Origin: Caldifarciminota bacterium
GTDB taxonomy: Bacteria; WOR-3; Hydrothermia; UBA1063; CAJXJZ01
Length of the DNA stretch: 16,606 nt
Direction of reading: 5' to 3'
Assembly: GCA_027073945.1 (NCBI GenBank)
Contig: JALTEL010000624.1
Coordinates: 1 to 16,606, forward strand
Shown: positions 1 through 5,537 of the stretch, piece by piece
How positions within the stretch are numbered: the stretch's first letter is position 1
How the letters are laid out: every line of letters starts with the position of its first letter
Notes under the pieces: generated by a model
What the model saw: the letters and a program-made list of their open reading frames with translations, nothing else
The model's database searches: none
Told to the model about the DNA's origin: nothing
Position numbers and translations under genes: made by a program

Positions 1-2
1 AT

Positions 3-1589
3 TTTTACCAATCTATCCTTTTAATTCTCGCATTGCTTTTAACCCTGAATGTTCTCGTGGAGCCTCTCTTTATAAAGGAGCTGATAGACCGCATTATACC
101 TGATAAATCCTTGCATCAGCTCTACATTTTTGTTGTTTTGTTACTCGGATTATACATTGTACGACAAATTCTTGATTTTTTGCTTTACTATACTCAAACA
201 CTCTTTGAAAGTAAAATTTATACGGGTATTCAACATAGTCTCTTGAAAAAGTCCTCGCACTTGGGCTATGAGTACTTTATAAATAGGCAAAAAGGTGACC
301 TATTGGCACTTTTTAATGATGATATTCATGTAATTGAAAATTTTCTCAGCAATTCTCTTATGCTTGCAACAAGAAGGATTCTCTTTTTGCTAATTGCAAT
401 GATTTTCCTTTTTAAGCTCAGCTACAAACTAACTCTAATAACTTTACCTTTGACCTTTTTGGTTCCGATTCTACTTAAAATTTACAATAGAAAACTAACT
501 GCACAGTCCAAAATACTCAGAGATTCCATCGGCGAAATCATGAATTTACTTCAGGACTTTACGAATAGAATACATGAAATATTTGCAATAAGAATACACA
601 ACTGGATTCTGAGAAGACATAGTGAGGTGTCGGAAAAATATACAGATACCAATGTTAAACTTTATACCTATCAGGCTAAAGGAGGGATTCTTGCTGAGAT
701 GCTTGTGAGACTCTTGCAGGTTGGTGTTGTCTTTGGACTTGGAGGATTCTATGTGATAAAGGAGAAATGGACTTTGGGTTCACTTATTGCTTATTACGCC
801 TATGTAAAGATGTTGCAACCTCAGGTAGTGGGTCTATTCAACCTTGGTCTCTCTTTGAGTAAAATCTCATCTTCCATTGACAAAGTTTACGACTTTCTCT
901 TTCTTGATAGCGAGCTTGCAAAGAAAGGGGCAGTTATTTCAAACATAGATAGTGACAGTGTTCTTGAGTTAGATGATGTTACAGTAAAAGCAAAAGATAG
1001 GATAATACTTAAGAATCTATCCTTGAGTGTAAATACAGGGGAAAAGGTACTAATCAGAGGGGCAACAGGCACAGGGAAAAGCACATTACTCCTCGTCGTA
1101 CTGGGTGTTTTGAAACCTTATAGTGGAACTGTTCTATTTACCGGAGAAGATCCAATGCGACTTAATATGGATTTCTTTCATAAACATGTGGGTTATGTAC
1201 CACAAGATACCTCTTTATTTGAAACATCTCTTCTTGAGAACATTTTAGTGGGCAGGGATTACGAAAAAGAAAAGCTAAATACAGCTGTAAAGAAGGCTCT
1301 TTTAATGGAAACAATAGAAAAAATGCCAAGAGGGATAAAAAGTGTTTTAGGTAAAGACCACATTAAACTTTCAGGTGGTGAGATTCAGAGGATTCTTATA
1401 GCCTGCGCTATTTATAATAATCCTGAAATCTTAATACTTGACGAGCCAACATCACATCTTGATGTAAAGACAGAAAAGAGAATCCTAAACAATATTATTA
1501 CTGAAGGTAAAACTGTTATAATGGTCAGTCATAAGACTGATTTTTATGGAAAGTTTAAATGGGATAAGGTGATTAATCTGGAGGCATAA
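3..1589 (+). CDS. ABC exporter, fused membrane and ATPase domains (5' end cut by window)
   Basis: The reading frame is open to the left edge, so the true start lies outside; a TTG at 33 is only the first start-like codon inside. About 528 residues are visible. Numbered from the TTG, residues 1-280 hold hydrophobic helices (roughly 28-52, 112-148, 220-262) typical of a type-I exporter membrane domain. The nucleotide-binding domain follows: Walker A GATGTGKST at 343-351, Q-loop Gln391, signature LSGGE at 446-450, Walker B ILILDE at 466-471 followed by the D-loop SHLD, and H-loop His500. All catalytic residues are present, so it should be an active half-transporter that dimerises in the inner membrane. 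The substrate cannot be read from the sequence; lipids, peptides or drugs are all possible. It is on the same strand as the tRNA/ribosomal cluster, but about 470 bases and new promoters separate them, so it is probably a separate unit. No terminator is evident after it. Confidence 0.93.
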   Translation, partial: FYQSILLILALLLTLNVLVEPLFIKELIDRIIPDKSLHQLYIFVVLLLGLYIVRQILDFLLYYTQTLFESKIYTGIQHSLLKKSSHLGYEYFINRQKGDLLALFNDDIHVIENFLSNSLMLATRRILFLLIAMIFLFKLSYKLTLITLPLTFLVPILLKIYNRKLTAQSKILRDSIGEIMNLLQDFTNRIHEIFAIRIHNWILRRHSEVSEKYTDTNVKLYTYQAKGGILAEMLVRLLQVGVVFGLGGFYVIKEKWTLGSLIAYYAYVKMLQPQVVGLFNLGLSLSKISSSIDKVYDFLFLDSELAKKGAVISNIDSDSVLELDDVTVKAKDRIILKNLSLSVNTGEKVLIRGATGTGKSTLLLVVLGVLKPYSGTVLFTGEDPMRLNMDFFHKHVGYVPQDTSLFETSLLENILVGRDYEKEKLNTAVKKALLMETIEKMPRGIKSVLGKDHIKLSGGEIQRILIACAIYNNPEILILDEPTSHLDVKTEKRILNNIITEGKTVIMVSHKTDFYGKFKWDKVINLEA

Positions 1590-2058
1590 TTTTGTTTTTT
1601 GTGGTAATATCAAAATTACCGTGTACAAATACCTTAAAATCCGCAAAAATTTTCGTTCTCATTTAAAAGTCAGTAAAAAGACTTTCAAGCATCAGATGAC
1701 ATAATCAGAGGTAGCAGATCTACACCGAATTTTTGCCGTATTACTTTTTAAAAATTTGCATGAAAACTATTGTATAGTAACCAGTTCATAAATCGCCTAT
1801 ATTCATAGGTATCCATATAATCCTGAACAAAAAACAAGAGGGAAGGCAATGATAACAGTATCTGAGTAACTTCCTATCAGGGTGAAATTCCGGCAGTTGT
1901 TATGGATACAAATGTCTCTGCTCTCAAATGGAGAAGCTCACAAATTACTCAGAAATATTCAGAAGCGGGAAGTTAACGTATTGTAAAATTGCAACTTGTG
2001 ATTTAGCATTATCCCCATTAGTAAACTATCTCATTAGGGTGTGGTTTGTTTGACCTTA
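1590..2058. other. Non-coding gap between exporter and tRNA cluster
   Basis: No intact gene is seen on either strand in these 469 AT-rich bases. The only coding trace is the PIN-domain scrap listed separately. Short inverted repeats occur: GGTAAT/ATTACC at 1603-1608/1615-1620, AAAGTC/GACTTT at 1666-1671/1680-1685, and GCAAAAATT/AATTTTTGC at 1643-1651/1728-1736. None is followed by a T-run, so none reads as an intrinsic terminator. An ATG at 1849 after a GAGGGAAGG-like ribosome site opens only six codons. The gap looks like a decayed gene site. Confidence 0.6.
1887..1986 (+). pseudogene. Remnant of a PIN-domain toxin gene (frameshifted and truncated)
   Basis: Two adjacent frames together read like the N-terminus of a PIN-domain ribonuclease of the VapC-like/PF13470 type. 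In the first frame (1887-1925) the codons give IPAVVMDTNVSAL, with the typical strand leading to the catalytic Asp of the DTN motif. A frame change near 1914-1926 then gives SLLSNGEAHKLLRNIQKREV and ends at TAA 1984-1986. Family members usually run D-T-N-V-L-V-S-A-L-L-S, a small loop, K-L-L and a helix, so a few codons appear lost as well as one frame. Nothing after 1986 continues the domain, and the later acidic residues are absent. No antitoxin partner is intact; a six-codon reading frame at 1849 may be chance or an upstream scrap. The assignment is by eye on about 33 residues. Confidence 0.5.
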
Positions 2059-2087
2059 TTGACTGTGCGAAGAAGTTAATTTAAAAT
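2059..2087 (+). promoter_or_regulatory. Promoter of the tRNA / ribosomal cluster
   Basis: A sigma70-type -35 box TTGACT (2059-2064) is followed after exactly 17 bases by TAAAAT (2082-2087). Transcription would begin near 2094, a few bases before tRNA-Phe at 2103. A second TTGACC at 2050-2055 lies just upstream but has no well-spaced -10 box. Confidence 0.7.
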
Positions 2088-2102
2088 TATATCACTTTAA
2101 TA

Positions 2103-2175
2103 GCCAGGGTAGCTCAGTTGGTAGAGCACAGGACTGAAAATCCTGGTGTCCCCAGTTCGATTCTGGGCCCTGGCA
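2103..2175 (+). tRNA. tRNA-Phe (GAA)
   Basis: The acceptor stem GCCAGGG pairs perfectly with CCCTGGC (2168-2174), with discriminator A at 2175. The anticodon stem CAGGA/TCCTG encloses the loop CTGAAAA, with anticodon GAA at 2136-2138. The T-stem CCCAG/CTGGG carries TTCGATT. It is 73 bases long with CCA not encoded, so CCA must be added enzymatically. It is the first gene after the promoter at 2059. Confidence 0.97.
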
Positions 2176-2194
2176 TATTATTGTAATTAAAAAT

Positions 2195-2223
2195 TTGATT
2201 GAACGGATTAAATCCTGTATAAT
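2195..2223 (+). promoter_or_regulatory. Promoter in front of tRNA-fMet
   Basis: TTGATT (2195-2200), a 17-base spacer, and a perfect TATAAT (2218-2223) lie between tRNA-Phe and tRNA-fMet. The predicted start, near 2230, is seven or so bases before the tRNA at 2237. It would give the initiator tRNA, tRNA-Trp and the downstream rpmG-secE-nusG genes a second transcription source besides the promoter at 2059. Confidence 0.7.
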
Positions 2224-2236
2224 ATGGGACTAATAT

Positions 2237-2310
2237 CGCGGGGTGGAGCAGGCTGGTAGCTCATCGGGCTCATAACCCGAAGATCGCTGGTTCAAATCCA
2301 GCCCCCGCTA
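2237..2310 (+). tRNA. Initiator tRNA-fMet (CAT)
   Basis: The anticodon CAT is at 2271-2273 in loop CTCATAA. Three initiator hallmarks are visible. Three G:C pairs sit at the base of the anticodon stem (TCGGG/CCCGA). The D-stem GAGC/GCTC has an A11:U24 pair. Positions 1 and 72 do not form a Watson-Crick pair: C at 2237 faces T at 2309, while the next six bases GCGGGG pair with CCCCGC (2303-2308). The T-arm is GCTGG/CCAGC with loop TTCAAAT. CCA is not encoded. This is the formylated start tRNA, not an elongator Met or Ile2. Confidence 0.96.
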
Positions 2311-2350
2311 TATAAATTTTAGTAAGTGGGATTTAGAAGTAAACCTCAAT

Positions 2351-2424
2351 AGGCCTGTAGCTCAATTTGGGAGAGCATCGGACTCCAAATCCGGTGGCTG
2401 GGGGTTCAAGTCCCTCCAGGCCTG
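2351..2424 (+). tRNA. tRNA-Trp (CCA)
   Basis: The acceptor stem AGGCCTG pairs with CAGGCCT (2417-2423), and the discriminator is G at 2424, as expected for Trp. The anticodon stem TCGGA/TCCGG holds loop CTCCAAA with anticodon CCA at 2385-2387. The T-stem GGGGG/CCCTC has one G:U pair. CCA is not encoded. It lies 16 bases before rpmG with no terminator between, so it should be cut out of the rpmG-secE-nusG transcript. tRNA-Trp just upstream of secE-nusG is a common bacterial arrangement. Confidence 0.96.
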
Positions 2425-2440
2425 TTAATAAGGAGTTAAA

Positions 2441-2593
2441 ATGAGGATAAAGATTTTTCTACAATGTGAGGAATGTAAGAGGCGTAACTATACAACAACC
2501 AAGAGTAAAAGGCCTGGAAGCGGCAAAATACATTTAAAAAAGTACTGTCCTCATTGCAAAAAACACACGAATCACAAGGAAGTTAAAATATGA
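2441..2593 (+). CDS. rpmG: 50S ribosomal protein L33
   Basis: A 50-residue basic protein of the large ribosomal subunit, near the E site. The N-terminal MRIKIFLQCEECKRRNYTTT and later KKYCPHCKKHT are typical of L33. Two CxxC pairs (Cys9/Cys12 and Cys36/Cys39) form an intact zinc ribbon, so this is the zinc-binding form, not the cysteine-free paralogue. AGGAG at 2431-2435 sits six bases before the ATG. Its stop codon overlaps the secE start in ATGA (2590-2593), which suggests translational coupling. The rpmG-secE-nusG order is conserved in many bacteria. Confidence 0.95.
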   Translation: MRIKIFLQCEECKRRNYTTTKSKRPGSGKIHLKKYCPHCKKHTNHKEVKI

Positions 2594-2775
2594 TACCAAA
2601 GATAAAGGCTTTTCTGAGAGAATCATATGCGGAAATGAAAAAAATAACGTGGCCCACTAAAGAATCGCTATGGGGTGGGACACTTGGGGTTTTTCTCATA
2701 TCCTTCTTGCTGGTCATATATATGTGGATACTTGATATGATTTTCTCAAAAATCTTATCTTATATTTTGGGATAG
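2590..2775 (+). CDS. secE: Preprotein translocase subunit SecE
   Basis: A 61-residue, single-pass form of SecE, the clamp subunit that holds the two halves of SecY in the inner-membrane protein channel. An amphipathic N-terminal helix runs to about residue 16, then the conserved E-x-K-K-I-T-W-P-T motif (Glu15 to Thr23), then one membrane helix at roughly 31-53. The short one-helix form is usual outside the enteric bacteria, where E. coli has three helices. The ATG overlaps the rpmG stop, and AAGGA at 2576-2580 can serve as ribosome site. nusG begins one base after the stop. Confidence 0.95.
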   Translation: MIPKIKAFLRESYAEMKKITWPTKESLWGGTLGVFLISFLLVIYMWILDMIFSKILSYILG

Positions 2776-2776
2776 A

Positions 2777-3352
2777 ATGAGTGTGGAAGATAAAGAAAAG
2801 AACAGCATAGAGAAAGAAGAGCGCAAATGGCTCGTGTTCTGGACTGCAGGTATGCAGGAAAAGCGAGCTGTTGGTGTTATAAGAAAGATTTTGCAAGAAA
2901 AAGGGCTTGACAAGTATACGGAGATACTCCTTCCCATGCAGATTATTCCCAAGATAAGAAAAGGGAAAAGGGTCCTGCTTGAACGTCCAATTTATGCAGG
3001 ATATGTAATCATAGGTATAAAAAATGAAGTTAAAATAATAGACGCTGTTATTAAGGAAATATCATCCACCAATGTAATAAAAGCTTTGATAGGGAAGGAC
3101 TCCATAGTTTCTCTCACAGAAGAGGAAGTTAAAAGCATTAAAGAAATGGCGGAAAAGGAGAGGCAAAAAAAGGAAAAAGAGGTTCCTTTCCTGGAGGGAG
3201 AAAGTGTTCGGATTGTCAACGGACCATTTTCTGACTTTCAGGGTAAGGTGTCTGAGATATATCCAGATAAATTAAAACTCAAAGTGCTGGTCGATATTTT
3301 TGGGAGGACCACACCCGTTATACTGGATTTTCTTGAGGTAGAAAAGGTTTAA
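2777..3352 (+). CDS. nusG: Transcription termination/antitermination factor NusG
   Basis: A 191-residue NusG, the elongation factor that bridges the polymerase clamp and couples to Rho or to ribosomal protein S10. A charged leader of about 16 residues precedes the NGN domain (17 to about 125), recognisable from the Trp18 strand, LLPMQ near 51-55 and the P-x-Y-A-G-Y-V segment at 71-77. A lysine/glutamate-rich linker follows (about 122-136). The C-terminal KOW domain (about 137-191) has GESVRIVNGPFSDFQGKV and ends in the usual LDFLEVEKV-like strand. The stretch after the first domain strand set is divergent: the common W-x-x-V-x-x-T-P-x-V-x-G-F segment is replaced by SSTNVIKALIG. No other start is available before Met26, and the ribosome site in front of the ATG is weak, so coupling to secE is likely. 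Confidence 0.93.
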   Translation: MSVEDKEKNSIEKEERKWLVFWTAGMQEKRAVGVIRKILQEKGLDKYTEILLPMQIIPKIRKGKRVLLERPIYAGYVIIGIKNEVKIIDAVIKEISSTNVIKALIGKDSIVSLTEEEVKSIKEMAEKERQKKEKEVPFLEGESVRIVNGPFSDFQGKVSEIYPDKLKLKVLVDIFGRTTPVILDFLEVEKV

Positions 3353-3364
3353 AAGGAGGAAAAT

Positions 3365-3802
3365 ATGCCCCCTAAAAAGGAAATAATGGCAAAAGTAAAA
3401 TTGCAGATACCTGCGGGACAGGCTACGCCTGCGCCTCCTGTGGGTCCTGCCTTAGGTCAGCATGGTGTTAATATAATGCAATTCACAAAGCAGTTTAATG
3501 ATATTACAAAAAAAATGGACCCGGACCTTAAAATTCCTGTTGTTATCACGATTTACAAAGATAGGAGCTTTACTTTCATTACAAAAACTCCGCCCGCATC
3601 CGGATTGATCAAAAAATCCGCCAAAATTGTCAAGGGTTCTGGAGAACCTAATAGGGTGAAAGTGGGCAAAATTACAAAAAAGCAAATTGAAGAAATTGCA
3701 AAGCTTAAAATGGAAGACCTCAATGCTTACAAAATGGAAAGTGCCATGAAAATAATAGAGGGTACTGCCAGAAGTATGGGTGTGACAGTCGTGGAGGAAT
3801 AA
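3365..3802 (+). CDS. rplK: 50S ribosomal protein L11
   Basis: 145 residues, against about 141 in E. coli. L11 binds 23S rRNA at the GTPase-associated centre, contacts EF-G and is needed for stringent-factor activation. The N-terminal domain has the proline-rich [19 protein letters not shown] (27-45) and the conserved [14 protein letters not shown]. The C-terminal RNA-binding domain starts near residue 75 and ends with the typical [12 protein letters not shown]. The first ATG is chosen because AAGGAGGA (3353-3360) lies five bases before it; an internal Met8 would cut the first strand. Only one base separates its stop from rplA. Confidence 0.97.
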   Translation: MPPKKEIMAKVKLQIPAGQATPAPPVGPALGQHGVNIMQFTKQFNDITKKMDPDLKIPVVITIYKDRSFTFITKTPPASGLIKKSAKIVKGSGEPNRVKVGKITKKQIEEIAKLKMEDLNAYKMESAMKIIEGTARSMGVTVVEE

Positions 3803-3803
3803 A

Positions 3804-4514
3804 ATGGCTAAAAAAAGCAAAAGATATACAGCTTTATTGGAGAAAATAGGCAAAGAAAAGACTGCATATCCTGTGGATGAAGCTGTTAAAAAGGTCAAAG
3901 AGCTTGCCAATGCGGGTTTTGATGAAACCATAGAAGTTTCTATGAAGTTGGGGGTTGACCCCAGAAAGGCAGATCAAATGGTCAGAGGAGCAGTTATTTT
4001 ACCGCATGGAACAGGGCGCAGTATAAAGGTTCTTGTAATATGCAAAGGCGATAGAGAGAAAGAGGCGCAGGACGCTGGAGCTGACTACGTAGGCTACAAA
4101 GAACTGGTTGAAAAGATAAAAGGAGGATGGACAGATTTTGATGCTGTTGTGGCAACTCCTGATGTTATGCCTGATGTTGCAAAATTAGGGAGAGTACTTG
4201 GTCCAAGAGGACTTATGCCATCGCCAAAGACCGGAACAGTTACAAAGGACATTGGAAAAGTTATAAATGAACTCAAAAAAGGTCGTATCGATTTTAAAGT
4301 GGACAAAACTGGGAATGTGCATGCCCCAATTGGTAAGGCAAGTTTTAAAGAGAATCTTTTAAAAGAGAATTTAAATGCATTTTTGAATGAGATTATCAAT
4401 CTTAAGCCTCAAGCGGTTAAAGGAACATATCTGAAGAGTGTATATCTGTCCCCGACAATGGGTCCTTCTGTTAAACTCGATTTAAACAGTGTACCTTTGA
4501 ACATTAAAAAGTGA
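3804..4514 (+). CDS. rplA: 50S ribosomal protein L1
   Basis: 236 residues, standard length. L1 forms the mobile stalk that escorts deacylated tRNA out of the E site, and in many bacteria represses its own rplK-rplA mRNA. The family signature [18 protein letters not shown] lies at about 129-146, and the [14 protein letters not shown] segment follows. The two-domain pattern is normal: domain I is formed by both ends and domain II by about 68-159. GGAGG inside the rplK tail (3793-3797) is its ribosome site. I did not identify an L1-binding hairpin; the rplK leader is only 12 bases long, so any operator would lie inside nusG or at the rplK start. Confidence 0.97.
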   Translation: MAKKSKRYTALLEKIGKEKTAYPVDEAVKKVKELANAGFDETIEVSMKLGVDPRKADQMVRGAVILPHGTGRSIKVLVICKGDREKEAQDAGADYVGYKELVEKIKGGWTDFDAVVATPDVMPDVAKLGRVLGPRGLMPSPKTGTVTKDIGKVINELKKGRIDFKVDKTGNVHAPIGKASFKENLLKENLNAFLNEIINLKPQAVKGTYLKSVYLSPTMGPSVKLDLNSVPLNIKK

Positions 4515-4521
4515 GGTAAAT

Positions 4522-5043
4522 ATGGTTAAGCAAGAAAAAATAGATATGGTGAGTGCTATTAAGGAAAAGCTTGACAATGTTAACAGCTTTTACATTGCGG
4601 ATTATTTCGGTCTTACAGTAGAGGAGTTCGCTGAACTTAGAAAAAGACTGAGAGCGAAAAATGGTGAAATAGTGGTCACCAAGAATAGGATGGCAAAACA
4701 TGCCCTTACGGAAATCGGAAAGGATAATATCAATAGTTATCTCACTGGTCCTAATGCTATAGTTTATGTTTACGATGACCCTATATCCGTGCTCAAAGAA
4801 GTAGTGACCTTTTTCAAAGAAGTGAATAAAGGTGCTGTTAAAGTCGGGCATGTGGAGAATAATCTTGTTATGGGGAAAGATATTCAGACACTGGCCTCGC
4901 TGCCCGGCATTAAAGAATTGCAGGCAAAACTTGTCGGTACAATTGGCAACCCCATTTATAAATTTGTACATTCACTAAATTGGTTTTTAATATCATTTGT
5001 AAATGTTTTAGAACAGATAAAAAAAGAAAAAGAGGAGGCATAA
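4522..5043 (+). CDS. rplJ: 50S ribosomal protein L10
   Basis: 173 residues, the usual length. L10 is the base of the L7/L12 stalk. The N-terminal RNA-binding domain shows the usual features: the [19 protein letters not shown] segment (23-41), then [12 protein letters not shown] (51-62) and LTGPNAIVY (74-82). The C-terminal helix (about 150-173) would carry L7/L12 dimers. The ATG is preceded by TGAGG, which overlaps the rplA stop. The gap from rplA is only seven bases, so the long L10 leader RNA found before rplJ in many bacteria has no room here unless it sits within rplA. Confidence 0.96.
   Translation: MVKQEKIDMVSAIKEKLDNVNSFYIADYFGLTVEEFAELRKRLRAKNGEIVVTKNRMAKHALTEIGKDNINSYLTGPNAIVYVYDDPISVLKEVVTFFKEVNKGAVKVGHVENNLVMGKDIQTLASLPGIKELQAKLVGTIGNPIYKFVHSLNWFLISFVNVLEQIKKEKEEA
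5032..5038 (+). promoter_or_regulatory. Ribosome binding site fixing the rplL start
   Basis: GAGGAGG lies seven bases before the ATG at 5046 and inside the last codons of rplJ. It supports this ATG rather than an in-frame TTG at 4980, which would add 22 residues foreign to the family and overlap rplJ. Confidence 0.85.
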
Positions 5044-5045
5044 CA

Positions 5046-5429
5046 ATGGCTGAAAAAAATAATGTTGCTGAAATAGTATCAATGGTAGAGTCATTGACTG
5101 TACTTGAATTATCAGAGCTGATCAAAGCGCTGGAAGATAAGTTTGGTGTCTCAGCCGCACCAGTTGCTGTGGCAGCTGCACCTGCCGGCCAGGCTCCAAA
5201 AGAAGAGGCCGAAGAAAAAACGGAATTTGATGTAATTCTTCAGGATGCAGGCTCGGAAAGAATAAAGGTATTGAAAGAGGTTAGAACCATTACTGGGCTT
5301 GGATTGAAGGAAGTAAAGGAACTAATAGACAATCTTCCAAAGCCTGTTAAACAGGGAATATCCAAGGAAGACGCTGATAAGATAAAGAAGACACTGGAAG
5401 CAGTCGGAGCCAAGGTAGAAGTAAAATAA
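5046..5429 (+). CDS. rplL: 50S ribosomal protein L7/L12
   Basis: 127 residues. L7/L12 is the multicopy stalk protein that recruits translational GTPases (EF-G, EF-Tu, IF2). The dimerising N-terminal domain (1-33) contains [19 protein letters not shown]. It is followed by an alanine/proline-rich flexible hinge (about 34-56), then the globular C-terminal domain (57-127) with [18 protein letters not shown], the helix that touches GTPase G domains. The start is set by the GAGGAGG site. L7/L12 is needed in several copies per ribosome, and the terminator just downstream fits the usual need to express it more than rpoBC. Confidence 0.97.
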   Translation: MAEKNNVAEIVSMVESLTVLELSELIKALEDKFGVSAAPVAVAAAPAGQAPKEEAEEKTEFDVILQDAGSERIKVLKEVRTITGLGLKEVKELIDNLPKPVKQGISKEDADKIKKTLEAVGAKVEVK

Positions 5430-5461
5430 ATCAATAAAAACAAGATTGAATAAATTTGTTC

Positions 5462-5501
5462 TGTACCCACTAATAGGTAAGATAAGTGGGTACATTTTTT
5501 T
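5462..5501 (+). terminator. Intrinsic terminator/attenuator between rplL and rpoB
   Basis: TGTACCCACT (5462-5471) and AGTGGGTACA (5485-5494) form a perfect 10-base-pair stem with a 13-base loop, followed at once by seven T's, one A and four more T's. No convincing promoter lies between it and rpoB, so it most likely lets only part of the ribosomal-protein transcripts read into rpoBC. An attenuator at this spot is well known in E. coli. Confidence 0.88.
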
Positions 5502-5525
5502 ATTTTAATGTTGATATAAAGTGGT

Positions 5526-5531
5526 AGGAGG
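5526..5531 (+). promoter_or_regulatory. Ribosome binding site fixing the GTG start of rpoB
   Basis: AGGAGG lies six bases before GTG 5538. An ATG two bases earlier (5536) is out of frame and is followed directly by a stop (ATGTGA), so the GTG is the start. The nested ATG-TGA could make initiation less efficient. Confidence 0.75.
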
Positions 5532-5537
5532 TTTGAT

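Noticed and set aside
1603..1620. Hairpin GGTAAT/ATTACC just after the exporter gene, as a possible terminator.
   Set aside because: The stem is only six AT-rich pairs and no T-run follows on either strand; the T-run is upstream of it.
1756..1778. TTGCAT and TATAGT as a promoter in the gap.
   Set aside because: The spacer is 11 bases, too short for a sigma70 promoter, and no gene follows.
1871..1910. Riboswitch-like stretch AGGGTGAAATTCCGGCAG, reminiscent of FMN or cobalamin riboswitch cores.
   Set aside because: The remaining conserved boxes of either class are missing, no riboflavin or cobalamin gene follows, and the stretch overlaps a better PIN-domain reading.
3452..3931. Long open frame on the - strand across rplK/rplA, and similar - strand frames elsewhere (for example 4504-4971 and 14280-14729).
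   Set aside because: They lie opposite well-identified conserved genes, lack ribosome sites and resemble no known family.
4980..5045. A 22-residue longer L7/L12 starting at TTG 4980.
   Set aside because: It overlaps rplJ, has no family match, and the strong GAGGAGG site points to ATG 5046.
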